Part shown: positions 34,626 through 46,384 of the stretch, one piece after another
Numbering within the stretch: position 1 is the first letter of the stretch
How the letters are laid out: each line of letters begins with the position of its first letter
Assembly (NCBI GenBank): GCA_023313575.1
Contig: JAJTTP010000005.1
Span: 248,001 to 312,000, forward strand
Origin: Eutypella sp. D-1
Taxonomy: Eukaryota; Ascomycota; Sordariomycetes; Xylariales; Diatrypaceae
Reading direction: 5' to 3'
Length of the DNA: 64,000 bases
Translations under genes and position numbers: made by a program
Notes under the pieces: generated by a model
What the model was told of the DNA's origin: nothing
Seen by the model: the letters and a program-made list of their open reading frames with translations, nothing else
Databases searched by the model: none

Positions 34626-36608
34626 CTACAGTTCCCGGTAGTCGCTCGGCCGCACTCTACGCTGCTTGTTCTGGTGCCGGCCGGGGTTGACGGGCTTGCG
34701 GAAGTAGGCGTCGTCGTCGTTGTTCGGCGTCGTGAAATTCTGCCTATAGGCCTGCTGCTGTTGGTGGTGATTCTTGTTGAACCCGTTCATGCCGCCTCCA
34801 TTCCTGTGGCCGCCGCCCATATTGCCGGCGCCGTTGTTCATACCGGGGACATTGCCACCGGCACCGCCGAAGTTACCGAAGCCGTTCATGTTGCCATTCA
34901 TGTTGCCGTTCATATTGGGGAAACCGCCGGGGTTGAAGCCATTCATGCCCATCATGGGGTTCATCATGGGATTCATGCCCATCATCATAGCCATGTTCAT
35001 GTTGGGTTGCCCGAAGCCATTCATATTGTTCATGGCGAACGGCATCATACCCGGCATCATGCCCATGCCGTTCATGTTCTGCTGTTGTTGCTGCTGCATC
35101 GCGTTCTGTGACTCCTGTGCGCGCATGGCCTTCGGTGCCTTGGGGATCTTCGGATTCTCGAGCAGCTCGTCGGCGGGCCGTTTCTTCGTCGCCGTCTCCT
35201 GAGGCTTGGCTGTTTCATTTCCATTCACTGTGGGGGTGAGCGTGGTGGATTGTTTTGTATCCGGTTTAGGAGACTTAATTGATGACGGTGACGGTGCCTT
35301 CGGCTTCGCTGGAGCTGCCTGGGGTGATTTCTTTGTTGCATCGGTTGTTGGGGTCTTTTCCTTGTCGGCGGAGCCCTGGGAAGGAGACTTGGCGCCCTTG
35401 GTCATAGCGGGGCTCTGAGATCGCTCCTTGGTCCTGGCTGTCTCTTTGTCTTTAATGTGCTCCTGGATCTTAGCAGTAGTTTCGTCGTCCGCCTTCAGGT
35501 CGTCGATGAGAACACGTTCCGCCCCACAGGCAGGGCAGACGAAGTCGCTCTCAATGAGAGAATTAGTGATGCAATCATTGCAATACGTCTTCTCACAACA
35601 CGGTGTCTTCATTGGTTCTATGAACATCCTCTTGTCGATGGAGCACAACAGTCCCTTCTCTTCAAGTTCCTTATCCTCGGCTGACGTCGCTTTCTGCGTG
35701 GCCGCCGAAGATTTGGTCTTCGCCTGAAACTGTTCCCACGATGCCTTGTCGGGCTCTGCAATTACGAAATCTCCGTCTGCATTGACCATGACGCCGGCAG
35801 GAGGCTTTGAATCCTCACCATCCGCCCCGGACTGCTGGAGAGCAGATTTATCTACTGTCTTTAAGAAAGAACGGGGAATACCAGTGGTGCGCTTCACCCG
35901 CGGGCGGTTGTCGAACTCAGGGTTGTCATTTGTGGGGCAAACCTGAATCCAGTGACCCTTCTGCCCACAGCGATAACAGACATAACCGACAGGGGGTTCG
36001 TGATCCGGAACGTTGGCTGGCTTCTTGGAGCCGGGCTTGTACACGGCCGATTGGCTAGAAGATGGTAAGCAATTTGAATTAGTAGAAGAACAAGGCCTTA
36101 CATACTGAGACATTTCTTCCTGCTGAGCATTCCACTGATCCGACTGGGCCTGGAACATCGCCATCATCCTCTCCTCTTCCGTCAGGGCCGTGCTCATTTG
36201 CGCGAGGCCTGTCGTGGCGGGTTTAACGGCCTTGGCTGTATTCTCTCTCCTGGAGGAATTCTTAGCGCTGGCCGGCATCTTGCCCGAGACATATCGAGCG
36301 GCTCGTCCAGCACCTGGCTTTGATGCGGGAAGCCGGCGTGCGATGACCGTGGTCGAGCGTGGTATGATTGTCGTGTCATCATCGTATTCTACTAGGTCAG
36401 CATGCGTATAGTACAGGTTACCAGATGGGGACCTACCTTCTGTGTTATCTTCCGCGTAGATGGCAAGATCGAAGTCTGTTCCATCCCCAAGACCGCTCTT
36501 GGTGATGATATCACGCTTGAGTTCGAAGACTGAGATACCAGTACCATCGAACTCGACCCGCGAGGGCTCCTTCTGCGACTTGAACTTGAAATACACTGAG
36601 GAAGTCAT
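34626..36608 (-). CDS. MPE1: Mpe1/RBBP6-like subunit of the cleavage and polyadenylation factor
   Basis: Exons 36608-36437, 36391-36106 and 36054-34626, giving 628 aa. Domains in order: the ubiquitin-like DWNN domain (1 to ~79; VYFKFKSQKEPSRVEFDGTG, then YDDDTTIIPRSTTVIARRLP), a CCHC zinc knuckle CYRCGQKGHWIQVC (179-192), a RING/U-box-like domain (about 290-329; CSIDKRMFIEPM, CCEKTYCNDC, CPACG), and a long Met/Asn/Gly-rich tail ending in basic residues. Mpe1 is an essential RNA-contacting subunit of CPF in mRNA 3'-end formation. The first ATG lies at 36686, but the DWNN fold starts at MTSSVYFKF, so 36608 is chosen. Both introns (45 and 51 nt) are multiples of three and lack in-frame stops, so unspliced mRNA would still encode a full-length protein with two inserts. 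Confidence 0.93.
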   Translation of the reverse strand: MTSSVYFKFKSQKEPSRVEFDGTGISVFELKRDIITKSGLGDGTDFDLAIYAEDNTEGRSPSGNLYYTHADLVEYDDDTTIIPRSTTVIARRLPASKPGAGRAARYVSGKMPASAKNSSRRENTAKAVKPATTGLAQMSTALTEEERMMAMFQAQSDQWNAQQEEMSQYVRPCSSTNSNCLPSSSQSAVYKPGSKKPANVPDHEPPVGYVCYRCGQKGHWIQVCPTNDNPEFDNRPRVKRTTGIPRSFLKTVDKSALQQSGADGEDSKPPAGVMVNADGDFVIAEPDKASWEQFQAKTKSSAATQKATSAEDKELEEKGLLCSIDKRMFIEPMKTPCCEKTYCNDCITNSLIESDFVCPACGAERVLIDDLKADDETTAKIQEHIKDKETARTKERSQSPAMTKGAKSPSQGSADKEKTPTTDATKKSPQAAPAKPKAPSPSSIKSPKPDTKQSTTLTPTVNGNETAKPQETATKKRPADELLENPKIPKAPKAMRAQESQNAMQQQQQQNMNGMGMMPGMMPFAMNNMNGFGQPNMNMAMMMGMNPMMNPMMGMNGFNPGGFPNMNGNMNGNMNGFGNFGGAGGNVPGMNNGAGNMGGGHRNGGGMNGFNKNHHQQQQAYRQNFTTPNNDDDAYFRKPVNPGRHQNKQRRVRPSDYREL

Positions 36609-38149
36609 TGTGAAGTACGCGCGAAATGCTGAAACCTTTTTACAGCAGCTATTACTGGAAGTCAATGTCAAGAGATCGCCTTTCAAGAATGATGTATAAA
36701 AAGCGACAACCAGATATTGGAAGGTTAGATAGATACACTGAATGAGTTATAAATAAAATATCAGGTGATGGAACTGTGAAGTGCAATGGTCGAATTCTCG
36801 ATTTTGATTCCCCTTCTAGGTTCGTGAGGAGTTGAGGCTTTTTTATGTAGAAAAGAGTGCAGAACTCGTTTGTGTACAGGTTCTTTGGTTTATGACTCTT
36901 GTTTGTTCAAGGACCCTCAGATTCGCATAGATGGATGGGATTCAATTTCTGATTGTTTCGGGACAACAATGAGAAGATTCAGTTCTCCAAGTAACGAGGT
37001 GAAAGGAAGAAGAGATCATGTACAAATGCCTGAGGCGGAATATCGCACTACCAAATCAACTTGGCTAGACGAAGTTATTCCCTCCAGAAGTCCCCAGTAC
37101 CACACCAAGATATGTTGGCGATGTATTAATTTGTTTTTCTTCTTTTCTTTTTGTCTTACTCTTTTCTTCTAGTGTTAGCCTAAGACCACCAGCCTACCCT
37201 GAGTACCTTCCCGGCTGCAATATTTTGACCAAAGACAACTAGATTTAGCCGATCATCGTTCGGACTGTCGGGCAATGATGAGTTGACAAGTTGTGAAGAT
37301 CTTGAATGCGCACGCGACCGGGCAAGCAAACTACAGTTCAATCGAATTATCGGATTCGGCAATAGATGGGGCAAAGAAATGCGAATCGAGTTTGTCGAAA
37401 TGCGCGATGCGAAACGATGTGAGTTGGTATGGTGGTGATGGGAGAAAGAATGGCAAAGTTTAATTTACGTGGAGGATGAGGAGAAGAAGAAGAAGAAGAA
37501 GACGGGGAAAAAATAATGTAGGTTGGAAGAATGAATAGGAAGGATTGATTGAGTGCAGCTGATGGGGATTAGGTTAAGAGAGGTGTTACTTTGTAGTTAG
37601 CGGAGAAAGAAACCCTGGGAAAGTTGGGGGAGGAACGGCCAGTCCAGGCGGCAAGAGCAATAATAGGAACCGACAAACTTCGCAGCTGCCTTCTATTAGT
37701 AAGTGTTCAGAATTAGTCACGCACTAGAACCAGAATGGGTGACTCTCACGTGACCATATTCAGCCTATTGTGACTCTACTTTCATTAGTTGCACTTCATT
37801 ACATAACCTGCATAACTGCAGCGATAATGTACAGAGCTTTAGTACTTATCGGGGCATTGTAATTTACGAGGGCAGGCAGTCACCCAGGCGTACCATACCT
37901 ATTAACGAAGACAATACGAGAGCAACCTTCACAATGGGAGACTTTAACAACGGTATCACGTTAGAAGGTTTGGAATATACAATGTGTATTTAGCTTAGTT
38001 AGTAATTACTAATACTTTTTTTTCCAATGCGTTCTTGCATGCTATGCATCTATCCGTATCAATGACCAAATTCCAGTCCTGTCTCTTCTAACGCCTGCAA
38101 AAACAACTGTAGAGCTATCTCTCCGCCTCCTCTTAAGACATTGCACCAA
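36609..38149. other. Intergenic spacer
   Basis: No gene supported. A (AGA)n microsatellite lies at about 37479-37503. Both flanking genes are on the minus strand, so this is the promoter side of Mpe1 and the 3' side of the PLC-like gene. Confidence 0.55.
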
Positions 38150-39570
38150 TTAGAGACTTAGCCATACTAGAACAGCTCCAGCCATAGCATAGAAATAAGT
38201 TTTGCTGACTAGATGGCCCGGTGCTGCGCTGACGACTTGGCCACAGCAAGGCCGGTCATATGTTACGTTGTTCAACTTGGCAGCCACCTCAAAGACGGAG
38301 CCGGGGTACCCGCCAAAGTTGTAGTAGTCGACGTTGAGGACCTTGGGTGGGTTCCCCCAGTCGCTGCGGCAGCCGGAGGCGCCATCGCCGAGACTGCCGA
38401 AGCCCTTCACATCGTTGGTGAGGTTGAGCTCAGCTCTCGCCGGGACCAGCATGTCGGCGCCGAGGAGCGAGAGCTCGATGTTGAGGTTATGGTTGAGGAG
38501 GTACAGGCGGTCCTTGGCGGCGTCTACGGGCAGGTCCGGCGGCCGCTCGACCGTGCACGGAAAGCTCTGGTTCACGGGGTCGAACGGTGTCTCCCACATC
38601 TGCGAGAACTCGTCCATGAGCCACGGGTACTCCCGCTGGTCCGCCATGTAGTCCATGAACATAACGACCCGCTGACCCTGCAGGATCATGTCGTTGAGCG
38701 TCGGCCAGTCGCCGCGCTTCATCGGTGCTATCGGGGGGGTGTAAATGTAGCGCAGGATGCCGCTCTTCTCGATGTACGGCACGTACATTGACGGCACGGA
38801 ACTAGACAGCGACAGTTAGCTTTATCATCCCTATTTTCTCAGCACCGAACACATTCGACTTACTAGTTGCCGTTGCCCAACAGGATGGTGACTACGTCGT
38901 ATGGATGTGTTGCCACCCAGCTGGCGACCTGCGAAAGCCAATCGGTAATAGGTCCTGCGTCGAGAATGTCGCACTCCGTATGGCAGAAGTGAGGTTCGGA
39001 ACCGCCGGTCGGCCACTGAATTTGGGCCTGCAAGAACCGAACACCATCGTTGAGCTGCGCGGTGACATCGTACTGCTGGTTGGCGGCGAGGTTGTTGGGC
39101 GTGATGAATGGCGAGTTATGACATCCAATCTCGGTGATGTTGCTGTACTTCCGCATGCAAAATTCGGGGTAGTTGTTACAGGGCTGCGTGTTGGTGACGG
39201 TCGGCGTCTCGATGCTCGTAGACGAGGATGTGAAGTTGCCGGACACCGTATTGGTAGGTTTCTCCGTCTTAGACCCTGTCAGGTACGTGATAGAGGTTTT
39301 GGTCGTCAGAACAACGACATCATCGCCCGAGGAGGACGCCGTGCGCGTCGCATTGTCCGTAGCAAGAGATGTCGACAGGCCGGATATTGACCCCAGAGAC
39401 GTTCCGAGGGAGATCTGTGAGTCCAATGAGAGATAGGATCCGGTAGGGGTAGTTTGCTGAGCGCTCAAGGTGATGGTCGAATCAGTCGCCGTGGTTCTAT
39501 CGTCTTCGACGCTGGTTTGGGCCACGGCCGAGGCCGCAAGGAATGCCCAGGCCCCCCATCGAAGTGCCAT
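38150..39570 (-). CDS. Secreted PLC-like phosphodiesterase, probably GPI-anchored
   Basis: Exons 39570-38864 and 38801-38150, giving 452 aa; GTAAGT donor and GTCTAG acceptor. A signal peptide (MALRWGAWAFLAASAVAQ) is followed by a ~110-residue Ser/Thr-rich region. The PLC-like TIM-barrel domain then contains IGCHNSPF (candidate catalytic His), LNDGVRFLQAQIQ, ASWVATHPYDVVTILLGN, LNDMILQGQRVVMFMDYMAD and NVDYYNFGG. The C-terminus is hydrophobic (FYAMAGAVLVWLSL) after a small-residue stretch, fitting GPI-anchor attachment. The family resembles bacterial PI-specific phospholipase C; fungal members are mostly uncharacterised, and loss of catalytic residues is common, so activity is uncertain. An upstream in-frame ATG (39639) would precede the signal peptide and is less likely. 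Confidence 0.82.
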
Positions 39571-42203
39571 TGGGTTCGTGTACAGGCTCCTCGAAGGTGA
39601 TGCTAGGGAAGTAAACACCAAAAAAGATGTAAATATCACCTAAGCAGTAAGAGTCTGCTGTGGACGGGGAAGGCGTTAAATCATGTGAAGTAACAATTAA
39701 GTCCACCAAACATAAACACAAGATCTTGAATCGAGTCTACATGGATAATTTGATAAACTACAGATTTTACTACCTACTTTAGACCGGTATGTATGTGGTG
39801 ATGGTTTGGTGGTCCGTTGGCCCGCTATCTGACGAGGGAAGTTGGGAAGTAGCTGGTAGTCAAGTAGCATCTGACCGGCATTCATGTACATATGGACAGG
39901 CCGGCATCAGGGGCCGGGACCCTGCGTTTCCAGATGACTGGGTGGCATACTGAATGATAGGGGTAGCGAGTACGAGCACCGGGGTTAGAACTTAGAAGTA
40001 CTTGAGAGTACCTGCCTTGTAGGGATTGACGCGCGGTTAGAGGCTGGATGGGTTCCTGGGCGTTCGACTCAGAGATATCAGTTGAAAAAATTGGGTAATA
40101 ATTATGGACGGGTGGTGATAAGTTGACGCGGCATATAGCAGACTGGCGTAGACTAGCATGTCGTGGGGATAAGAATAGTTTTTCTTTTTTCTTTTATCTT
40201 TCTCTCTTTTTCATGCCTAGTCAAGTCAAGTTGCCGTTTTTCCCTTCAAACACAAGCAGGTAAGCCGGGCGAAGTTGTCTGACTTTTGTTTTGGGGCTCT
40301 TAGGTGACGTCAACCTGGACTTTGAAGCCGCACTTAGACATGGACTACGTAGCACTACAGCCGCTATCAGACGCACTATCAGATGGTCTTGAAGGTACTT
40401 ACTTACTAAAAGGTTAGCTGCATATCGAGTTCCTCAGCCGAGTAATGATGGGATGGCTGAGAAAACGCCAACTCATGCGTTATTGCGCATATCACATATT
40501 ACACGTTAAATTTCCAAGGTTGTCCAGGTATTAGTGTTGTTTTCTTTAGAAAGTACATGCCCTACGCGACTTGATCGACTTCATCGCCGTGTACATAGTA
40601 GTGCCAAACCTAATTACGAGACTGGAAGGTACTCAGTATACAAATATATGATCGATCTATGCCAGAGCTTGAGAGTCATCGATGTTAAAATCCCACCTAC
40701 TTCTATGTATGCATTGGTTTCGTCGTCCCTGGATACATCCATGGATATCTTAACTGGTGTCGTCAAAAGGGCCCCTGCGAAGGTACCAGATATAACGTAT
40801 ACCTTATTATAAGCAGCAACGTAACCCTTCAACCTGAAGGGATTTGTGGTACAAACCAGGTAGGAGGCAGCTGGAAGGTAAATACCTAAGTATGTTGGTA
40901 AGCAACCAATTACCACCGAATACCCGTCTGCCCGTTAATTCCCAAACATCTCGCATAGATTGAGGCTGTGTTTGATGAAACTATCGGAATTCGGCACTTG
41001 GCTATAGTGAAAGCCCTAAAGAGGTAGGCCGGGTAGCCTAAACTAGAGAGAACACTAACGCCTTACTGTAGGATACATAAATGAGTTGATGAGCAACATC
41101 GATGGGTGCTACTAACTGATTTACACACATGTACAAGTTGTACGTACTACTACCTATCCTGCTATCCTGGAGGCCCCCAAGGCCCAAGCCCCCTTTACCA
41201 GTACCCAGATGTTGTTGTTTAGGAGTTTTGGTTCTAGAACTTCACGTAAGCCCAGCTCGCAAATATTTACGAGCTAAACCTGTGAGATCCAGTACTTGTC
41301 GATCCTCACCTGCCTAGAGCTCTAGAGGTGTACACTTTTGTTTCTAAAATCTACGACCGACGGTCTACTGGGGCAGCTGGGGATTGCTCTACATACGTAC
41401 ATCTTCTAAAGTTGCTAGACAAAGCTGAAGTGGGTATTGATTGACACGATCAGCTATCTTTTTAACTTTTTCTTATTCCTCCTTGCCCAGTCAACGAGTT
41501 CAACCAATTCATCAGTTTTTTTCTGTGCCAACTTTTTTTTCTCTTTGCACCTGTGACTTAGATAGCTATTACATAAGAGAAGCAGAGCTGGTAACCAACC
41601 CCCTAGGCTCATCTCGATACCCGGCGGTACTTCACCGTACTTCACCACGTATTTCTATATTCTCCAGCTCGCTTAGTTGTGATCTCTAGTGGGAACTACG
41701 CGTGATACTGATCGCTGGATGACAGGTGCTGTGGTGTGTTTTAAGGTGGAAAGGCAGAATTGGAGGGAAAAGAAAAGTGAAGAGACGCAACTTGCCCCCT
41801 TAACAACCTGGAACCTTGGTCAACCTACCACGGGCCAACAAGCGGACCCCCTTACAAGCCCCGGCACTCAGGCATTGATGATCGACGTATTCGTACGTTG
41901 TCGTATGTAATAATTCCTAGCTCCAGTGCCCACCACACACGATCTCTCCCTCACCCCCAGGCGGAAACCAAACAAACAAAGGCTCTCGTCATCCCAAATC
42001 ATCCCGTCCACCCGTCGTAGGTGCCGGATCCTGACCATCTGCCGTTCCTCGGTAGCAAACCACCATCCATCTATCCATTTTCATCACGAACCATCTGGGA
42101 AAAACGTGGGTGGAGTGGCAGTCAGATAGGTAGTACTGGTCGAGGAAGGGCCATAGACAGTGAGAGTGAGCGGGAGGAGCATTGATGAGTATCGCGCCCG
42201 AAA
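39571..42203. other. Long intergenic region, no gene supported
   Basis: The region is AT-rich with scattered TACCTAGGTA-type motifs and C/T-rich stretches near 41455-41550. No frame shows recognisable motifs. It separates the divergently transcribed PLC-like and SUR7-like genes and so includes both promoters. Confidence 0.55.
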
Positions 42204-43393
42204 ATGGCTTTCGGTTCTTTACCACGATTTAGGGGTCGGTCGGCCGCTACATCCCCACCGTCCAGCTCTGAGGGCACGACCGAGACTGCGACTGATGACA
42301 GCGCCCGCCCGACAAAGGGCGAAGGCTCGGTCGCCCTCAAGAGCCAGACCAAGTCCCGCCGCATTTCGATAACAATATCGAGTCTCTGCTATCTCCTGGC
42401 CGTCATATTCCTAATTATCGTATGTCAAGCTCACCCCTCGGCTTATGCACGCATTGATGATGCGTTGCTGTTTGCATGACCTACCTAGGCAGCGAGCTGT
42501 ATGTTAGTGAAACCTGCTGACGTCTGTCAAAAGGTCGAAGTGGGCAACCTGCCCGGCGGCTCTGTCAAGAGCCACATCTACTTCTTCAAGTTGGACTTGT
42601 CCGATATCATTATCCAGGCCCTGCCGCCTGGCCAGCTTGTCCTGACGAACTCTATCGCACGCACTCTGGGACTCCATGACTTCTACCAAGTCGGCCTGTG
42701 GAATTTCTGCGAAGGGTACAAGGATACGTAAGTATTCCTCCTTAACCCCCCCTTTTCACCTGACCTTTAGCTCACCTTCTCGCCAGCGGAATCACCTACT
42801 GCTCGTCGCCGTCCTCGACCTTCTGGTTCAACCCGGTCGAGGTCCTCCTCAATGAGCTCCTCGCGGGTGCGGCGATTGCGCTGCCGTCGGAGGTGAACGA
42901 CATCCTGACGATCCTACGGATCGCATCGCACATCATGTTCGGGTTCTTCCTGGCGGGACTTCTGTTGAACTTCATCCTGATGCTCACGACGCCCGTGGTC
43001 ATCTACTCGCGGTGGTGGAGCCTGCCGTTCAGCATCTTCTCGCTGATCTCCGTGATCCTGGTCATGGTGGCGTCCGCGCTCGGCACCGCCATGTCGTTCG
43101 TGTTCCAGTACGCCATGAACGCGCAGCCGGACCTCAACGTGCGCGCCGTCGTCGGCCTCAAGATGCTCGCCTTCATGTGGATCGCCACCGGATTCACTCT
43201 CATCGCCTTCATCATCCACGTCGGCCTCTGCTGCTGCTGCGCCTCGCGGCGTGATATCAAGACCGGCCGCCGCGGCGGTGGTAAGGCCGGCAGCAACCCC
43301 GAAGCCGGAAACGAGGAAAGGGAGAAGGCCGGCGGCGCCGAGCTCCCCAAGTTCAACAGGGTAGACCGGAACGTTCCGCCGTCCGAGCAATAA
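42204..43393 (+). CDS. SUR7/PalI-family membrane protein
   Basis: Exons 42204-42419, 42534-42727 and 42787-43393, giving 338 aa. The cytosolic N-terminus is followed by four hydrophobic segments: SLCYLLAVIFLIIV (about 59-73), HIMFGFFLAGLLLNFILML, FSIFSLISVILVMVASALG and AFMWIATGFTLIAFIIHVGL. The first extracellular loop has the claudin-like signature VGLWNFCEGY...GITYC (GLW then two Cys), diagnostic of SUR7/PalI proteins. The last helix runs into CCCCASRR, which could be palmitoylated. Family members sit in eisosome-associated plasma-membrane domains (Sur7) or help pH sensing (PalI/Rim9); which of these applies is not visible. Intron 1 begins exactly at the end of the first helix. Confidence 0.88.
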
Positions 43394-44275
43394 GAGTGGG
43401 GGGTTTGAGGTGCTCTTGTGATGACCACCCCCAACGACAACAATCCAGCATGATATTGGGTATATGGAAGGGGGTTTCCATGTCGCACTGCATTTTGGTA
43501 TAAAAAGGGGGAAGAAGGGAAGGCGGGCGTTAGGGTGATGAACATAGACTGGATTCCCACTATCTACTAATCTTAGTATTGTATCTAGACCACTAGCATT
43601 CTGGGCAGGCTTACCATTACGGCCAGTCGTCCAACTACAAAATATCAAGACTAGGCATCTATCCTAGTATCATTGAATACCAAATGTTGCGTACTGAAAC
43701 AGTGAGATCTAGTGTAACTATCCTTATTTTCCCTCCATCTGCACACTACAGGTCAGTGTAGTCTCGTTGCAATACCTTGCTATGACTTGCTACGGCAGGC
43801 CCCGTCCCCTCGCCCAACTTTCTATTCCTTCACACATTAATAGAGGGAGGTTATAGTTTTGCGGTTAGTCACCATGCTTCTGAGCCCCAAGCTATCTCAT
43901 TTCGTCTCATCTCACATCCGACGGCTTCTTTCTGATGTCACCTGAGCGAGCGAATCCCCTTGCGTGAAGTAGACCGCGCGCTATCCTCACGAGTGGGTGG
44001 AGTGAGCAGAACGGGTTGGGCAAGTTGGTCGGCGGCGGTGGTCGGGGCCTACTCATCATCCTAGAGTACGGCGACAAGCTAGCCCCCCTCCCCCTGGCAT
44101 TCCCATATTTCCTAGTTTTACGCATTAACAAGACCGAGCACCTTTCCTGTAACAAGGCATGGGCCCTTTATACCTACGGATAAATATAAGGGTATAGTTA
44201 GAGTATTGGCCAAATGTGACCAACATTATTATTACCACGTACACCCTGGCGGCTGTACCTGGTCCTCCCTTGGAG
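43394..44275. other. Intergenic spacer between convergent genes
   Basis: No gene supported. It contains the 3' flanks of the SUR7-like and HET-domain genes. Confidence 0.6.
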
Positions 44276-46384
44276 TCAACGCAGCTTGATGTACGCCCAG
44301 CCCGCATGAGCGTCATCCTCAATGAGGTCGTTCAGCGTATCATTACGAAGGAAACCCAGACTAACTCTTTCGTAACCGTCCTTCACCCTGTGCAGCAGCA
44401 TGACCGCGAAGTCGGTCTGGGGGAAGTCGTCGAGGGTAGTCGGCATCACCACAGCAAAGATCGAGGGCGCCTTTGGATCCAGCTTGCCATGCCTGTCTTC
44501 ATCGACTAGAAATCCATTGGACGAGTATGCGAGATCGTCTAGATCGACTTCAAGACTGCCATCCGGTGGCACGAACCAATACTCCCGGATGTGTCTGTAT
44601 TTATTGCCTCTTACCGGCGCTATACGCGCATGGAATATCATTGTGACTAGATGGATCGTCGGGTTCTGTTCGTGGCTGAGCACCACCGATTGCATCGGTG
44701 AGTCGGTCGCCGTGACTATCGCTTTCGGCCCCAGTTTCTTCCCGACCGCTTGAAGATTGCCGATGACGCTATTAGTAAACCCGGTAGCCCTGTAAAGTCC
44801 ATCGATATTGTAATAGCGGGCGAACCTGACGGGCCTACCAGCAGACGCCCAACTCCAGGAGGGGGCATCGCAGTCCCGAGGTCTTGAAGCACGGGAATAC
44901 GGAAATCGACGCCTCCCCTGATATTCATTTTCAACAGTCCAGATCAATCCGGGACCGAAATGGTCGGCCAGAATGCCCGTTCGCAACGCCAATTCCTCGT
45001 TCGGGATCGAGCGGTTAATCTGTGATAGATACCCAGCCAGCGCGGCCAGCCTGTCTTTTTCGTAAGTGAGCTCCAAGCGAGAGTACTCCTCCACGGTATT
45101 GCGGTAGAGTGCCCAGGTATGCGACACAGACTGCAGCAATGTTTTCCGGGCCCTTTGTAGCGGAACCTCGTTGTGAAGCCAGTGTACGCTGTGCGGCTTT
45201 TTAGAGACGGAGAACATCTCCTCCTGTATGCCCTCGTCGCAAAAGAGAAACACCTCGTCCGGCATCACAAATAGTGCTCGCTTGGCGAAAACAAATTCCT
45301 GGAACGTCCACGCTCTCGTGAACCATCGGGAGTTTCGTATCTTTTCCCTAGGAGGTTCAAATTTCACGAGGCTAATATCGTCTCCCGCTGCAGTTGCAAA
45401 CCGGAGCAGGACTTCTTCCTGAGGCCGAGGATTGTTTTCGGTTCCAGGCAGACCGCCCTCGGCGTCTTCGCCAGCAGCTGCGACCACGACCAGCCCAGCT
45501 GTTGCGTATATCGATCCCATCGACGGGATGGTTTTCTCTTTAGCTTCCGGGCTCTCTTGATCGATACAGAGCTCATCGATCCATATGTAAGGTATATCTA
45601 GCTCCCGAGTGAGCAGAATCGCTTCTCTGAGTGTGCGCCGCAATGACTCTAGTGATATTTTGGCACAGTGTGGCGTGCGGCAGCCGCCAGAATCTTTAGT
45701 ATTCAGCGGAGATCGTTCGTGTGACCCCCAGACATAGGATAGTGCCGCATAATGAGGCGTCTCGTCCTCTTTTACTGTGTGGATCTCAAGACTATTCATG
45801 TCAATGAGGTGCAAGTCTCTGCCCTTGATAATTCGTTGTAGCTGTGCCTTTGAAGTGGTCGAAGGCTCCTGGGGATGATGGTGGCTATTTTTGCACCGAT
45901 GGATCCAACTTTTGACTAGGTTGGTATTAAAGGTACTCTTTATTGGCCTCCTGTTGTATCTCTTCATCACGTCTTGGCCGCCGTCAAAAATCGTACTGAA
46001 GCTGCCTAAGGTGATGGATGAATTAGACATGGACCCTAAATAGGATGGCCCAGTCGAAATGAGGAGACCGTAGGTACGCTTTTCAACCTTCATAAAGCGT
46101 CTCCACGCAGGAGTCGTATTTTCGAAGTCACGCTGCTGCTGAGAAAGACTGAGAGAAAATTCACAAAGTGGACAGCTGACCGTTCCCTCAACTTTGCAAT
46201 TAACATGTAAGTCAAATCGATCGAAGCCGTGTCCTGGGACATCGGACCTGATGGCTTCAACTATACCTTCACAATCGGCACAAAGCATCGCCGCCTTAGG
46301 CGGCGGGCCATCATCACCGGCCATCCTCTCATGCATGGGCCGGCAGGGTTGCCAGTGAGTGTTGGCTGAAATAAATATATTCAC
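44276..46384 (-). CDS. HET-domain (heterokaryon incompatibility) protein
   Basis: Single exon, 702 aa from the first ATG; Met17 (46336) or Met21 (46324) are possible starts, and MAGDDGPPPKAAMLC looks the more natural N-terminus. The first 100 residues hold cysteine pairs CADC and CPLC, a zinc-binding-like start seen in many HET proteins. The HET domain begins at about residue 213 with YAALSYVWGSHE, continues with LREAILLTRELDIPYIW and IDELCIDQ, and ends around SIYATAGLVVVAAAGED. Later blocks (RAWTFQEFVFAKRALFV, PSWSWASA) are typical too. HET domains share a TIR-like fold and trigger cell death on non-self recognition. No stop or frameshift interrupts the gene. Its direct downstream neighbour on the same strand is the SUR7 gene's 3' end; no obvious partner gene lies beside it. 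Confidence 0.93.
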   Translation of the reverse strand: MNIFISANTHWQPCRPMHERMAGDDGPPPKAAMLCADCEGIVEAIRSDVPGHGFDRFDLHVNCKVEGTVSCPLCEFSLSLSQQQRDFENTTPAWRRFMKVEKRTYGLLISTGPSYLGSMSNSSITLGSFSTIFDGGQDVMKRYNRRPIKSTFNTNLVKSWIHRCKNSHHHPQEPSTTSKAQLQRIIKGRDLHLIDMNSLEIHTVKEDETPHYAALSYVWGSHERSPLNTKDSGGCRTPHCAKISLESLRRTLREAILLTRELDIPYIWIDELCIDQESPEAKEKTIPSMGSIYATAGLVVVAAAGEDAEGGLPGTENNPRPQEEVLLRFATAAGDDISLVKFEPPREKIRNSRWFTRAWTFQEFVFAKRALFVMPDEVFLFCDEGIQEEMFSVSKKPHSVHWLHNEVPLQRARKTLLQSVSHTWALYRNTVEEYSRLELTYEKDRLAALAGYLSQINRSIPNEELALRTGILADHFGPGLIWTVENEYQGRRRFPYSRASRPRDCDAPSWSWASAGRPVRFARYYNIDGLYRATGFTNSVIGNLQAVGKKLGPKAIVTATDSPMQSVVLSHEQNPTIHLVTMIFHARIAPVRGNKYRHIREYWFVPPDGSLEVDLDDLAYSSNGFLVDEDRHGKLDPKAPSIFAVVMPTTLDDFPQTDFAVMLLHRVKDGYERVSLGFLRNDTLNDLIEDDAHAGWAYIKLR

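Noticed and set aside
34575..35202. Plus-strand frames rich in His/Val or Met/Pro opposite the Mpe1 tail
   Set aside because: Antisense of the Met/Asn/Gly-rich tail of Mpe1.
36609..36686. Upstream ATG of Mpe1 (26 extra residues)
   Set aside because: The DWNN domain starts exactly at MTSSVYFKF; the upstream residues have no family match.
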